From Bacteroidales bacterium UBA1064 (GTDB lineage: Bacteria > Bacteroidota > Bacteroidia > Bacteroidales > Tenuifilaceae): DNA of 18,838 bases. The notes under the pieces were generated by a model. The model searched no databases, had not been told where the DNA came from, and saw only the letters and a program-made list of their open reading frames with translations. Where the stretch lies: NCBI GenBank assembly GCA_002316235.1, contig DCDD01000146.1, positions 1 through 18,838 of the forward strand. Reading direction: 5' to 3'. Shown one piece after another: positions 6,801-14,449 of the stretch. Positions within the stretch are counted from its first letter, which is position 1. Every line of letters starts with the position of its first letter. Both the position numbers and the translations under genes were made by a program.

Positions 6801-9374
6801 GATAAGCCCGATTGTAAAGTTAAAGAAAGCTTCAAACTTACCATTCCTGGCGCCGAAAATTCGAGAGCTCTTGTTAGCATTGAGAATGGGTACAAGGTGG
6901 TTAAAGCATTCTGGGTTGATGCTTCAAGCCAGGCCAACGTGGTTGACATCCAAACCACACCGGAGATGACCCCAAATGTGTTCGTCCATGTTACCCTGAT
7001 ACAGCCACATACCAATAAGACCAACGACTTGCCCATCCGTCTCTATGGAATCACCCGGATTAACGTTTCTGACCCCGAAACAACGCTGCAACCAGTAATC
7101 ACTATGCCCGATGAGTTAAAATCGGATAAACCCGTCGAAATTCTCATCAGGGAGAAGAGCGGGAAAAAAATGAACTTTACGCTTGCGATGGTTGACGAGG
7201 GGTTGCTCGACATCAACCGCTTCAAAACCCCCGATCCCCACTCGGTATTTTACGCCCGGGAGGCCATAGGGGTGAAAACATGGGATTTGTTCGACGAAGT
7301 CATAGGTGCTTACGGAAGCACAATGGAAAGGTTGATTTCTGTAGGTGGCGACGAGGAGCTAAATCCTACCCAAGGAGAAAAAATCCAGCGCTTCAAACCG
7401 GTTGTCCGATTCTTTGGCCCCTTTGTGCTCGAAAAGGGTAAAACTGAAAAAATAAGCTTCAACATGGGAAATTATTTTGGCAGCGTAAGGATAATGGTTG
7501 TTGCAGCCAACGATGGAGCCTATGGTTTTGCTGAAAAAAGTTGTCCGGTAAAAAATGACCTGATGGTAATGGCCACCCTTCCCCGGGTACTGGGACCTCA
7601 GGAAACAGTAACCATGCCAATCAGCATCTTTACCACATCGCCCGCCATTAAGCAGGTGAAGATTAGGGTAAAGACCTCTTCAAACCTGAAAGTTCTGAAT
7701 GGTAATGAGCAAAACCTAGAATTTACAAAACCTGGCGACCTGTTAGCATTCTTCACATTACAAGTTTCCGAAGGCACCGGTCCGGCAAGGGTTGAAGTGC
7801 TTGCCGAAGGCAACGGGGTAAAATCAACCCAGGTAGTTGACATTGAAGTACGTAATCCCATTTCAATTCAAGTTGTAAGCATTGATACCCTCCTACCGCC
7901 AAACGGCAAGAAAAGTCTGCAGCTTAGCACTTTTGGCATAAAAGGCACAAATGAAGCTTACCTCGAGGCATCGGTTACACCACCTCTAAACCTAAACAAA
8001 AGGTTGGGCTACCTTATCCAGTATCCCCATGGCTGCGTGGAGCAAACAACCTCAGCAGTATTCCCCCAACTTTACCTTAGCCAACTGGTTGATCTGACAG
8101 CCGACCAGCAGAAGAAAACCTCACGATTCGTTTCTGAGGCTATTAAAAAGCTGGCAGGGTTTCAGAATAGCGATGGGAGCTTTCGCTACTGGCCATCCTA
8201 TGTTTATGGTGATGACTGGAGTACCAGCTATGTAGGCCATTTTCTTCTTGAGGCTCGGAGCAAAGGGTATGATGTTCCAGAGGGCATGCTATCGAGATGG
8301 ACCAGCTACCAGGGAAAATCGGCAAGAAATTACATTCCCCGGCCTACCAACCCGTTTAACAGCGATTTGGTTCAGGCATACCGGTTGTACACCCTTGCTC
8401 TCGCAGCAAAACCCGAAGTTGGCGCTATGAATAAGCTTAAGGAGCAGGAACTTGGCCTTATTGCAAAAATGAGGCTGGCCGGCGCTTATGCCCTTATTGG
8501 CCAAAAGGATGTAGCGTTGGCCATAGTAGGAAGTGTTCCCATTAAATTCAGCCCATACAGGGAGCTAAGCTACACTTATGGCTCGGACATTAGGGACAGG
8601 GGAATAGTTCTGGAAACCTTAATTTTGCTGGGTTTGGATTCAAAAGCTTATCCGATTGCCCTGGAGATTAGCAAGGCTCTCTCGCAAAACGACTGGATGA
8701 GCACTCAGGAAACTGCAGTAGCATTACTTGCCCTCTCCAGGTTATCCATTGACAAGGAAAAGGGTGGCGAGCTAAATCTATCCTATACTCTTGCCAAAAA
8801 TTCCAGGGTGATTTCAAGTCGCAGGCCTGTTGTCCGCGAGCAGTTGGAAATACGCGATGGTTCTAACGCTCTTGAAATTCAAAATATGACTAAAAACAAC
8901 GTATATGCCAGCGTTGTTCTAAAAGGAGTACCTGCACCAGGCAATGAGACATCGTACAGCAGCAACCTCAACATCATGGCTCGGTACCGTTCAGCTTCAG
9001 GTGATGAGCTGAATCCCTATAACCTCAAAAAGGGAATGGATTTCACCTGCGAGGTAACTGTTTCGAACCCCGGTATCCGTGGGGAACTTAAGGAGCTTGC
9101 CCTTACACAAATTTTCCCTGCAGGATGGGAAATTCAAAACACCCGCTTCGAGGGGACGGAAAATGTTTCGGGGTCAACTTTTGACTATCAGGATATTCGG
9201 GACGACCGGGTTATCACCTACTTCAGCCTTAAGCCTAATGAAAGAAGGAGTTTCACCATAAGGCTAACAGCCACCTATTCCGGCAGGTACTACATGCCGG
9301 GTCCACACTGCGAGGCAATGTATGATAACGCCATTTCTGCCGGTGAAAAAGGAGGGTGGGTAACCGTGGAGTAG
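3828..9374 (+). CDS. Bacterial alpha-2-macroglobulin family lipoprotein with thioester
   Basis: An 1848-residue protein that, by family, traps proteases in the periplasm: cleavage exposes a reactive thioester that links covalently to the attacker. The ATG at 3828 opens a lipoprotein signal ending LQVGC, with Cys24 as lipidated residue. The in-frame TTG at 3798 is less likely. Domains in order: N-terminal macroglobulin folds; a MG2-like domain (about 628-704, starting RGVWRPGDTL); the bait-region domain with VDEGLLD near 1121; the A2M domain near 1193-1250 (FFGPFVLEKG); the thioester CVEQ at Cys1403-Gln1406 within YPHGCVEQTTS; then the alpha-helical thioester domain and a C-terminal MG10-like domain. 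Both thioester residues are present, so it should be active. A Tyr/Asp tract (483-495) lies between Cys454 and Cys504. pbpC follows after 7 bases, the pairing known for E. coli YfhM and PbpC. Confidence 0.93.
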   Translation: MNSKSIKWLLTVGVIAIIILQVGCKGKQDVENSTDPLFGEYISAYTSGMISAHSAITIKLTKPSSKFTFNGDEVHEGYFSFSPSVKGKAYWVDDQTLEYRPTEVMRSGKVYSSSLALSKLFKGVEPKLKTFRFSFRVIPQSVSIELNGLIVRDAENPNSYELDGTVQTADVAESEKLNECIKASVNGMSIATKLDSTEVVNTYHLRLEGIERTVKKGEVRISWNTSAIGGNSKGYEILEVPPLGSFKVISAKAIQTPEQSVTIIFSDLLDRNQNFEGLVELEGISGLRYEVDRNMLRVYPPETIEGEKNLNISAGVLNAIGKRLNAEFSQNLLFEDVNPALRTVGHGAILPTTQGLIFSFEAVNLKAVSVQIVKIYESNVPYYLQVNTMGGTNELRRVGYPVLNKVIGLNQFGPIVPNKWTRYTLDLAQLFKADRGAIYQISITFNKKQLLSSCGDDSDQTTPTSPFSPGDEEVARGYDGPGYYDDYYYYYDDDYNWRERDNPCNSAYYSESRMINQIIISSDIGIIAKLGNDGGMLVAVTDLPSAKPLSNANVRISDYQNQTIADGNTNNDGFFEFKTTRRPFLVTASDGKQKGYLRVDNGTSNPLSNFDVSGNEVQHGLKGMIYGERGVWRPGDTLHLCFILEDKGKTLPPNHPVVLELHDPKGLLVKRAVQPNNDAGIFYFPTVTDPQAPTGPWSATVRVGGAIFQKTLKVESIKPNRLKINLELQGNNIPPSGMVNATLNAKWLHGAAAANLKAKYELTVSKANASFPEFSSYSFDDPGIDFPTQTQTLWDGQLDDNGTARVYGSLNIPDSRPAAINVLFKGRVFEPGGDFSIDLFSKTFYPFSELVGVKPPQPKMGTSWLETDTDQQFSVVTINNDGKPISCPNLELELYKLTWRWWWEQPETGEAGYVNRNYDYLISSHKFGTVNGKATVKLRVDYPEWGRYYVKVTNKTTGNSCGTIVYFDWPYSSGKSQANRPGGASILAISVDKPDCKVKESFKLTIPGAENSRALVSIENGYKVVKAFWVDASSQANVVDIQTTPEMTPNVFVHVTLIQPHTNKTNDLPIRLYGITRINVSDPETTLQPVITMPDELKSDKPVEILIREKSGKKMNFTLAMVDEGLLDINRFKTPDPHSVFYAREAIGVKTWDLFDEVIGAYGSTMERLISVGGDEELNPTQGEKIQRFKPVVRFFGPFVLEKGKTEKISFNMGNYFGSVRIMVVAANDGAYGFAEKSCPVKNDLMVMATLPRVLGPQETVTMPISIFTTSPAIKQVKIRVKTSSNLKVLNGNEQNLEFTKPGDLLAFFTLQVSEGTGPARVEVLAEGNGVKSTQVVDIEVRNPISIQVVSIDTLLPPNGKKSLQLSTFGIKGTNEAYLEASVTPPLNLNKRLGYLIQYPHGCVEQTTSAVFPQLYLSQLVDLTADQQKKTSRFVSEAIKKLAGFQNSDGSFRYWPSYVYGDDWSTSYVGHFLLEARSKGYDVPEGMLSRWTSYQGKSARNYIPRPTNPFNSDLVQAYRLYTLALAAKPEVGAMNKLKEQELGLIAKMRLAGAYALIGQKDVALAIVGSVPIKFSPYRELSYTYGSDIRDRGIVLETLILLGLDSKAYPIALEISKALSQNDWMSTQETAVALLALSRLSIDKEKGGELNLSYTLAKNSRVISSRRPVVREQLEIRDGSNALEIQNMTKNNVYASVVLKGVPAPGNETSYSSNLNIMARYRSASGDELNPYNLKKGMDFTCEVTVSNPGIRGELKELALTQIFPAGWEIQNTRFEGTENVSGSTFDYQDIRDDRVITYFSLKPNERRSFTIRLTATYSGRYYMPGPHCEAMYDNAISAGEKGGWVTVE
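5271..5315 (+). repeat. TAC/GAC triplet tract coding a Tyr/Asp run
   Basis: This in-frame stretch is made mostly of TAC, TAT, GAC and GAT codons, giving eight Tyr and five Asp in 13 residues (483-495 of the macroglobulin). It is followed by an AG dinucleotide run near 5318-5329. Such simple sequence is prone to length change. The frame remains open on both sides. Confidence 0.7.
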
Positions 9375-9381
9375 CAAGCCA

Positions 9382-11718
9382 ATGAATTTTAGAAGGAATC
9401 CTACGGGTGTTTGGCAGGTGCTTACTGGTATAACGTGCCTGCTGGTTTTCTTGTTACTTCCCCCTGTAAGGTTCAAGAGCGAAACCTCAACCGTGCTACT
9501 CGACCGTAACGGGCAGCTGCTTTCGGCTACTGTTTCCGATGAAGGAATGTGGCAGTTTCCTGCCTCCGATACGGTTCCCAATAAGTTTGCAACTTGCATT
9601 ACCCAGTTTGAGGATGCCTACTTCCGGTTTCACCCTGGCGTAAACCCTTTCTCAATGGCTCGTGCAGCCTTCCAAAATATAAAAGCCCGAAAAGTAGTAA
9701 GCGGTGGCAGCACCATAACCATGCAGCTGGTTCGTTTGTCGCGACGAGGAAAACCAAGAACCTTAGGTGAAAAGATTGTTGAAATGGCGATGGCTGTCCG
9801 AACAGAAATTTCGTATTCAAAACCTCGAATACTCGCCATGTATTCATCCAACGCACCCTTTGGAGGAAATGTGGTTGGGCTCGATGCAGCAGCTTGGCGG
9901 TACTTTGGAGTAAGCCCGCAAAATCTAAGTTGGGCCGAAGCTGCTACGCTGGCAGTGCTACCCAATGCCCCCGGGTTGATTTTCCCCGGGCGTAACCAGC
10001 ACTTGCTTGTTGAAAAGAGGAATAAGCTGCTGGGTAAACTCCTGAAAAGGGGCTACATTGACGATGAGACCTACCATCTTGCCCTGCTGGAACCTTCCCC
10101 AAGCTTAACCGGGGGGCTGCCCCATGAAGCAACCCACTTGCTTACCCGTTGCATCCACAACGGGTTTAAGGGTAAACTCGTACGGTCAACCATTGATAGA
10201 GAACTCCAGGAAAACATCATGAGGGTTGCGCAAAACCATCATGGATACCTCCTGGCAAATGGAATTCGAAATATGGCTGCCATGGTAGTGGACAACCAAA
10301 CGGGTGAGGTTATGGCCTACATGGGCAATGTTCAATCCAACAATCTATCCAACTCACCGATGGTTGATGTGATTAGTTCAAAACGAAGCTACGGAAGCCT
10401 CCTCAAGCCTTTTCTCTATGGGCTAATGCTTAGTGAGGGATTACTCTACCCCCGCCAGCTGGTTAACGATATGCCCGTAGCCTATGCAGGATTTGCGCCT
10501 CAAAATTTTAGCCACACCTTTGAAGGCGTTGTGCCAGCCAACGAAATCATTTCCCGATCACTAAACGTGCCTTCTGTTAACCTTTTGCAGCAGTATGGAA
10601 TTGAAAAATTTCACAGCAGCCTTAAACAGATGGGGATAACCAGCATCAACAAGCCTGCAGGTCACTATGGTCTTTCCATCATACTTGGGGGCGCTGAGGC
10701 TAGCCTTTGGGAGCTATCGGGCATATATGCTGCTCTTGCCCGGCAGGCACAGGGGATTGCTGCAGGAAATATTAGCTTACGCTATGTTCTGGATAGCACA
10801 ACATCCTCCGCACAGCCCTTCAGCTGCAGCGGAATTGGTTCCGGTGCTGCCTACCTTACACTTGAAGCACTAACGCAGGCTAGCCGCCCCGGTGAGGATG
10901 GAACCTGGCGAAACTTTGTTTCGTCGCAAAAGATTGCATGGAAAACAGGAACCAGCTATGGGTTTCGTGATGCTTGGGCTATTGGAGTAACCACTTGCTA
11001 CACGGTAGCAGTGTGGGTGGGAAATGCCGATGGCGAGGGGAGAGCAAATCTTATTGGCGTAGCCACAGCTGCCCCTGTAATGTTTGACATTTTTTCGCTG
11101 CTCCCTTCATCGGTGTGGTTTTCTCCGCCATGGTTCGACTTAAAACCTGTAGTAACCTGTAGGCAAAGCGGACACCAGGCCTCACCAGCCTGTACCGATA
11201 CAGTTACCGAGTATGTTCCAGCTGTTAGGACAAAAACGCTGCCTTGCCCCTACCATCAAAAGGTGCTGGTTGATAAGACTCATAGGTATAGGCTAACCCA
11301 ACGCTGCGCAAGCCAGGAGGAGATGGTTGAGGTTAGCTGGTTTGTTCTGCCGCCAGCCCAGGAGTGGTACTACTCCAAACTACATGCAGACTATAGGATT
11401 TTACCACCATTTGGGAAGGGGTGCACGGAGAATCCCGACAGGCTGCAATCAATGGCGTTAATTTACCCCTATTCCGGCGCAGACATCTATATCCCGGTAG
11501 AAGCAAAAGGCGTTAAGGGTCAAAGCATTTGGAAGGCTGCCCACCGAAACCCCAAGGCAACTATCTACTGGCATCTGAACGATAGATTTATCGGAAAAAC
11601 TACAGGTTTGCACGAAGTAGCCGTTTCGCCTTCCCCGGGAGTTTATACGCTCACGCTTGTTGACGACAACGGTGAAATGCTGCAGCGAAGGGTGAGGATA
11701 GCCGGCGAAAAGAAGTGA
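9382..11718 (+). CDS. pbpC: Penicillin-binding protein 1C (bifunctional transglycosylase/transpeptidase)
   Basis: A 778-residue inner-membrane enzyme facing the periplasm that can polymerise glycan strands and cross-link peptides. One transmembrane anchor spans about 12-29. The GT51 transglycosylase domain carries FEDAYFRFHPG with catalytic Glu77, and GGSTITMQL (108-116). The transpeptidase domain has SLLK with nucleophile Ser339 and Lys342, SLN at 393-395, and KTGTS at 521-525, so all key residues are intact. A linker with four cysteines (593, 604, 622, 642) follows, as in other PBP1C proteins. A C-terminal BiPBP_C domain is at about 690-776. Length fits E. coli PbpC. It lies 7 bases after the macroglobulin gene and is surely in the same operon; the two are thought to act together, one sealing murein gaps while the other blocks invading proteases. 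A bidirectional terminator follows. Confidence 0.95.
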   Translation: MNFRRNPTGVWQVLTGITCLLVFLLLPPVRFKSETSTVLLDRNGQLLSATVSDEGMWQFPASDTVPNKFATCITQFEDAYFRFHPGVNPFSMARAAFQNIKARKVVSGGSTITMQLVRLSRRGKPRTLGEKIVEMAMAVRTEISYSKPRILAMYSSNAPFGGNVVGLDAAAWRYFGVSPQNLSWAEAATLAVLPNAPGLIFPGRNQHLLVEKRNKLLGKLLKRGYIDDETYHLALLEPSPSLTGGLPHEATHLLTRCIHNGFKGKLVRSTIDRELQENIMRVAQNHHGYLLANGIRNMAAMVVDNQTGEVMAYMGNVQSNNLSNSPMVDVISSKRSYGSLLKPFLYGLMLSEGLLYPRQLVNDMPVAYAGFAPQNFSHTFEGVVPANEIISRSLNVPSVNLLQQYGIEKFHSSLKQMGITSINKPAGHYGLSIILGGAEASLWELSGIYAALARQAQGIAAGNISLRYVLDSTTSSAQPFSCSGIGSGAAYLTLEALTQASRPGEDGTWRNFVSSQKIAWKTGTSYGFRDAWAIGVTTCYTVAVWVGNADGEGRANLIGVATAAPVMFDIFSLLPSSVWFSPPWFDLKPVVTCRQSGHQASPACTDTVTEYVPAVRTKTLPCPYHQKVLVDKTHRYRLTQRCASQEEMVEVSWFVLPPAQEWYYSKLHADYRILPPFGKGCTENPDRLQSMALIYPYSGADIYIPVEAKGVKGQSIWKAAHRNPKATIYWHLNDRFIGKTTGLHEVAVSPSPGVYTLTLVDDNGEMLQRRVRIAGEKK

Positions 11719-11777
11719 GTAACCACAACTAGCACCAACTCGTAGGGGTTACACTTTTCCGGTAGGTAAGGTAGATG

Positions 11778-11814
11778 AAAAAAAACGGAGGATATTCAAT
11801 CCTCCGTTTTGTAG
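11778..11814. terminator. Bidirectional terminator between pbpC and groEL
   Basis: AAAACGGAGGAT (11782-11793) and ATCCTCCGTTTT (11799-11810) form a perfect 12-bp stem with a 5-base loop. A run of eight A (11778-11785) gives a strong T-run for the groEL transcript on the minus strand. TTTT on the plus strand serves pbpC less strongly. Confidence 0.88.
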
Positions 11815-11832
11815 GCTATGCATGGTTGAATG

Positions 11833-13467
11833 TTACATCATGTCCATTCCGCCCATTCCGGGGTTGCCCATTGGGACAGGCTTATCTTCCTTCTTCTCGG
11901 TGATAACACACTCGGTGGTAAGAATTAGCCCGGCAATAGAAGCTGCATTTTCCAGAGCTACACGGGTAACCTTGGTTGGGTCGATAACTCCGGTTTGGAA
12001 TAGGTTTTCAAACTTGTTGGTTTGAGCGTTGTAGCCATAGTCGCCCTTACCCTCCTTAACCTTCTGAACAATTACCGAACCTTCAAGACCGGCATTGGTC
12101 ATTATCTGGCGTAGGGGTTCTTCGATAGCCCTTTTAATAATCTGGATACCGGTGGTTTCATCTTCGTTATTTCCCTTCATGTTTTCAAGAGCTTCGATAG
12201 CCCTGATGTAGGCAACACCTCCACCGGGTACTATACCCTCTTCAACAGCTGCGCGAGTAGCGCTTAGGGCATCGTCAACCCTATCCTTCTTCTCCTTCAT
12301 TTCGGTTTCGGTGGCAGCGCCAACGTAGAGAACGGCTACCCCGCCTGCCAGCTTGGCAAGACGCTCCTGAAGCTTCTCACGATCGTAGTCGGAGGTGGTG
12401 TTTTCAATCTGGGTGCGAATTTGGGCAATACGCTTGTTGATGTTGTCCTTTTTGCCCCCGCCATTCACAATAGTTGTGTTGTCCTTATCAATTGTAATTT
12501 TTTCGGCGGTTCCCAGCATGTCCATCTTAGCGCCATCAAGCCGTAGGCCTTTTTCCTCGCTAATCACCACACCACCGGTTAGGATTGCAATATCCTCGAG
12601 CATCTCCTTACGGCGATCGCCAAATCCGGGTGCCTTTACTGCAGCAATTTTGAGCGAACCGCGAAGCTTATTTACGACCAGTGTTGCAAGTGCTTCGCCT
12701 TCAATATCCTCAGCAATGATGAGCATTGCACGTCCTGCCTGAGCAACCGGTTCAAGAACGGGTAGCAGGTCCTTCATGGTCGAAATCTTACGGTCGGTGA
12801 TAAGAATCATGGGGTTCTCCAGAACCGTTTCCATCTTCTCGGGGTTGGTAATGAAGTAGGGTGAAATGTATCCCCTGTCGAACTGCATACCCTCAACCAC
12901 CTCAACAGTAGTTTCGATACCCTTAGCCTCCTCAACGGTGATTACACCTTCCTTTTTAACCTTTTTCATGGCTTCGGCAATCAGCTTACCAATTTCGGTG
13001 TCGTTGTTTGCCGAAACAGTGGCCACCTGCTCAATTTTAAGGTAGTCGTCGCCTACCTCAACAGATTGCTTTTTAAGATTCTCAATCACCTTGGCAACAG
13101 CCTTGTCAATACCACGCTTCAAATCCATAGGATTGGCTCCAGCGGTAACATTTTTTAATCCTACGTTGACAATAGCCTGGGCCAAAACCGTTGCAGTTGT
13201 TGTTCCGTCGCCGGCTGTGTCGGAGGTTTTAGATGCCACCTCCTTAACCATCTGGGCACCAACATTTTCAAATGGGTCTTCCAGCTCAATCTCCTTGGCA
13301 ACCGAAACGCCATCCTTGGTTACCTGCTGTGAGCCAAATTTCTTTTCCATTACCACGTTGCGTCCCTTAGGTCCTAGGGTTACTTTTACGGCATTGGCCA
13401 GCTGGTCAACGCCTCTTTTAAGCTTATCGCGTGCTTCGATATCAAAATTTAAGACTTTTGCTGACAT
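11833..13467 (-). CDS. groEL: Chaperonin GroEL (60 kDa)
   Basis: The large subunit of the double-ring chaperonin, which encloses unfolded cytoplasmic proteins and folds them using ATP together with GroES. The 544 residues match the usual length. The N-terminus MSAKVLNFDIEARDKLKRGV is typical. The nucleotide-binding GDGTTTATVL starts at 86 and includes Asp87, and LGPKGRNVV is at 31-39. The apical domain and the late VVPGGG-like segment (EGIVPGGGVAYIRA) are intact. It ends in the Gly/Met tail NPGMGGMDMM. It follows groES by 40 bases with no visible promoter between them, so the two form the standard groESL operon. There is no Shine-Dalgarno sequence. Confidence 0.98.
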   Translation of the reverse strand: MSAKVLNFDIEARDKLKRGVDQLANAVKVTLGPKGRNVVMEKKFGSQQVTKDGVSVAKEIELEDPFENVGAQMVKEVASKTSDTAGDGTTTATVLAQAIVNVGLKNVTAGANPMDLKRGIDKAVAKVIENLKKQSVEVGDDYLKIEQVATVSANNDTEIGKLIAEAMKKVKKEGVITVEEAKGIETTVEVVEGMQFDRGYISPYFITNPEKMETVLENPMILITDRKISTMKDLLPVLEPVAQAGRAMLIIAEDIEGEALATLVVNKLRGSLKIAAVKAPGFGDRRKEMLEDIAILTGGVVISEEKGLRLDGAKMDMLGTAEKITIDKDNTTIVNGGGKKDNINKRIAQIRTQIENTTSDYDREKLQERLAKLAGGVAVLYVGAATETEMKEKKDRVDDALSATRAAVEEGIVPGGGVAYIRAIEALENMKGNNEDETTGIQIIKRAIEEPLRQIMTNAGLEGSVIVQKVKEGKGDYGYNAQTNKFENLFQTGVIDPTKVTRVALENAASIAGLILTTECVITEKKEDKPVPMGNPGMGGMDMM

Positions 13468-13507
13468 AGTTATGCTTGATTTAGTTGTTTAACAATGTAG
13501 AAACCGA

Positions 13508-13786
13508 TTAAATAATAGCCAGAATGTCGGATTGTTTCATCATCAGGTAATCCTTACCATCAACGGAGATTTCCGTGCCGGCATACTTGCCATATAGCAC
13601 TACATCGCCTTTTTTTACCTCCATGGTAACATCTTTTGTACCGGGACCTACGGCTATTACTGTTCCCTTCTGGGGTTTCTCCTTTGCCGTATCGGGAATG
13701 TAAATTCCACTTGCTGTTTTTTCTTCTGCTTCCATGGGCTCAACGAGCACCCTATCGGCTAACGGTTTAATTTTTACTTCTGACAT
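13508..13786 (-). CDS. groES: Co-chaperonin GroES (10 kDa)
   Basis: GroES forms the seven-membered lid that caps GroEL. The 92-residue product begins MSEVKIKPLADRVLVEP and contains the mobile-loop segment EEKTASGIYIPDTAKEKP, which contacts GroEL, followed by GTVIAVGPGT and GDVVLYGKYAGTE. All are standard. The reading frame is open further upstream to 13891, but those 35 extra codons are low in conservation and unlike the family, so I choose the ATG at 13784-13786. groEL follows directly. No CIRCE element is visible upstream; a cluster of TGCCA/TGGCA half-sites is. Confidence 0.97.
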   Translation of the reverse strand: MSEVKIKPLADRVLVEPMEAEEKTASGIYIPDTAKEKPQKGTVIAVGPGTKDVTMEVKKGDVVLYGKYAGTEISVDGKDYLMMKQSDILAII

Positions 13787-13880
13787 AGCACTATATTTTA
13801 ATGTTAGTATTTTGATTTTTACGAGAGGGTGTGCATCATAATACATGCCAAACCGGTAAACTGACTTTTTTTCATGGTTC

Positions 13881-13920
13881 TTCTGCCACATTTGATCAAT
13901 ACTTCCAGCCTTTGGCAGAA
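13881..13920. repeat. Inverted repeat upstream of groES
   Basis: TTCTGCCA (13881-13888) and TGGCAGAA (13913-13920) are perfect inverted copies with a 24-base spacer, 95 to 134 bases upstream of the groES start codon. If the promoter at 13962 is right, this lies in the transcribed leader and could form a hairpin. Otherwise it may be a protein binding site. Confidence 0.45.
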
Positions 13921-13961
13921 TTTTCGAGCTTTTAGCTCCCTGCTTCGCCGGAAAGCTTTGA

Positions 13962-13992
13962 CAATTTATACCAACAACCAGGAATTTGCCAA
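13962..13992 (-). promoter_or_regulatory. Weak candidate promoter for groESL
   Basis: On the minus strand, TTG is followed after 19 bases by TATAAATTG, an imperfect match to TTTG-N19-TAnnTTTG. It overlaps one arm of the TGCCA-ACA-TGGCA palindrome (13987-13999). It would give a leader of about 170 bases. Other start points nearer groES are possible. Confidence 0.25.
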
Positions 13993-14022
13993 CATGGCAT
14001 GAAAGCTAACGCCTTGAGGGAT

Positions 14023-14055
14023 AAAAAATGCCAGCAAAGAATGCTGGCATTTTTT
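14023..14055. terminator. Terminator of the secG operon
   Basis: AAAAAATGCCAGCA (14023-14036) and TGCTGGCATTTTTT (14042-14055) form a perfect 14-bp stem with a 5-base loop. T-runs follow on both strands, so it can work in both directions. It lies 24 bases after the secG stop codon and upstream of the groES control region, insulating the two operons. Confidence 0.88.
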
Positions 14056-14079
14056 TAAGTATCATGTAAGGGTTACTGC

Positions 14080-14427
14080 CTACTTGGTAGTATCACTTCC
14101 CATATTTCCTTCGGTTGGGTTAACCGGGAAGGTGGGAAGGGCATTGGGCTCGGCAGTATTTTTCACCTTTGATTCGATAACAGATTTCTGCTCTTCTGCG
14201 CTTTTCTTTGGCATAGCCAGAGTGGCGAAAAGTGTAAAAAGTATGAGGGCAACCGCCAATGTCCAAGTTGATTTTTCGAGAAAATCGGCTGTTTTCCTCA
14301 CCCCCATCACCTGATTTGACCCCGAAAAGTTAGAAGCCAGACCGCCTCCCTTAGGATTCTGAATCAGCACTATCAGGATGAGCAGGATGGAAACAATAAT
14401 TATAAGCACTGAGAATAGCGTGTACAT
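14080..14427 (-). CDS. secG: Protein translocase subunit SecG
   Basis: SecG is the small accessory subunit of the SecYEG channel in the inner membrane and speeds SecA-driven protein export. The 115-residue product has two membrane helices (about 3-23 and 54-72). Between them is LIQNPKGGGLASNFSGS (21-37), the conserved SecG loop in its Bacteroidota form. The charged C-terminal tail is somewhat longer than in E. coli. The frame is open to 14490, but the ATG at 14425-14427 gives the normal N-terminus MYTLFSVLIII and avoids overlap with the preceding gene. It is the last gene of a four-gene operon, 22 bases after the TPR gene, and is followed by a strong terminator. Confidence 0.93.
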   Translation of the reverse strand: MYTLFSVLIIIVSILLILIVLIQNPKGGGLASNFSGSNQVMGVRKTADFLEKSTWTLAVALILFTLFATLAMPKKSAEEQKSVIESKVKNTAEPNALPTFPVNPTEGNMGSDTTK

Positions 14428-14449
14428 CGTAGGAGTTGTTAATGTTAAC

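Larger units (their letters stand above)
13787..14079. other. Gap upstream of groES and downstream of secG
   Basis: About 290 bases hold the groESL control region on the minus strand and the secG terminator. Visible elements: TGCCA at 13846-13850, 13884-13888 and 13987-13991; TGGCA at 13913-13917 and 13995-13999; and an 8-bp inverted repeat at 13881-13920. A weak promoter candidate is at 13962-13992. No gene is seen. Confidence 0.6.

Noticed and set aside
11833..13467. Long plus-strand open frames inside groEL, for example 13091-13492 and 12395-12742
   Set aside because: These are antisense shadows of a strongly conserved coding sequence with no family match.
13787..13891. Longer groES N-terminus from 13891
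   Set aside because: The extra 35 residues are unlike any GroES, and the standard start MSEVKIKPLADRVLVEP is at 13786.
13787..14022. CIRCE/HrcA operator upstream of groES
   Set aside because: No TTAGCACTC-N9-GAGTGCTAA or close variant is visible on either strand.
14023..14055. The 14-bp hairpin as a CRISPR repeat or mobile element end
   Set aside because: It is a single copy, with T-runs on both sides directly after secG, so a terminator explains it.
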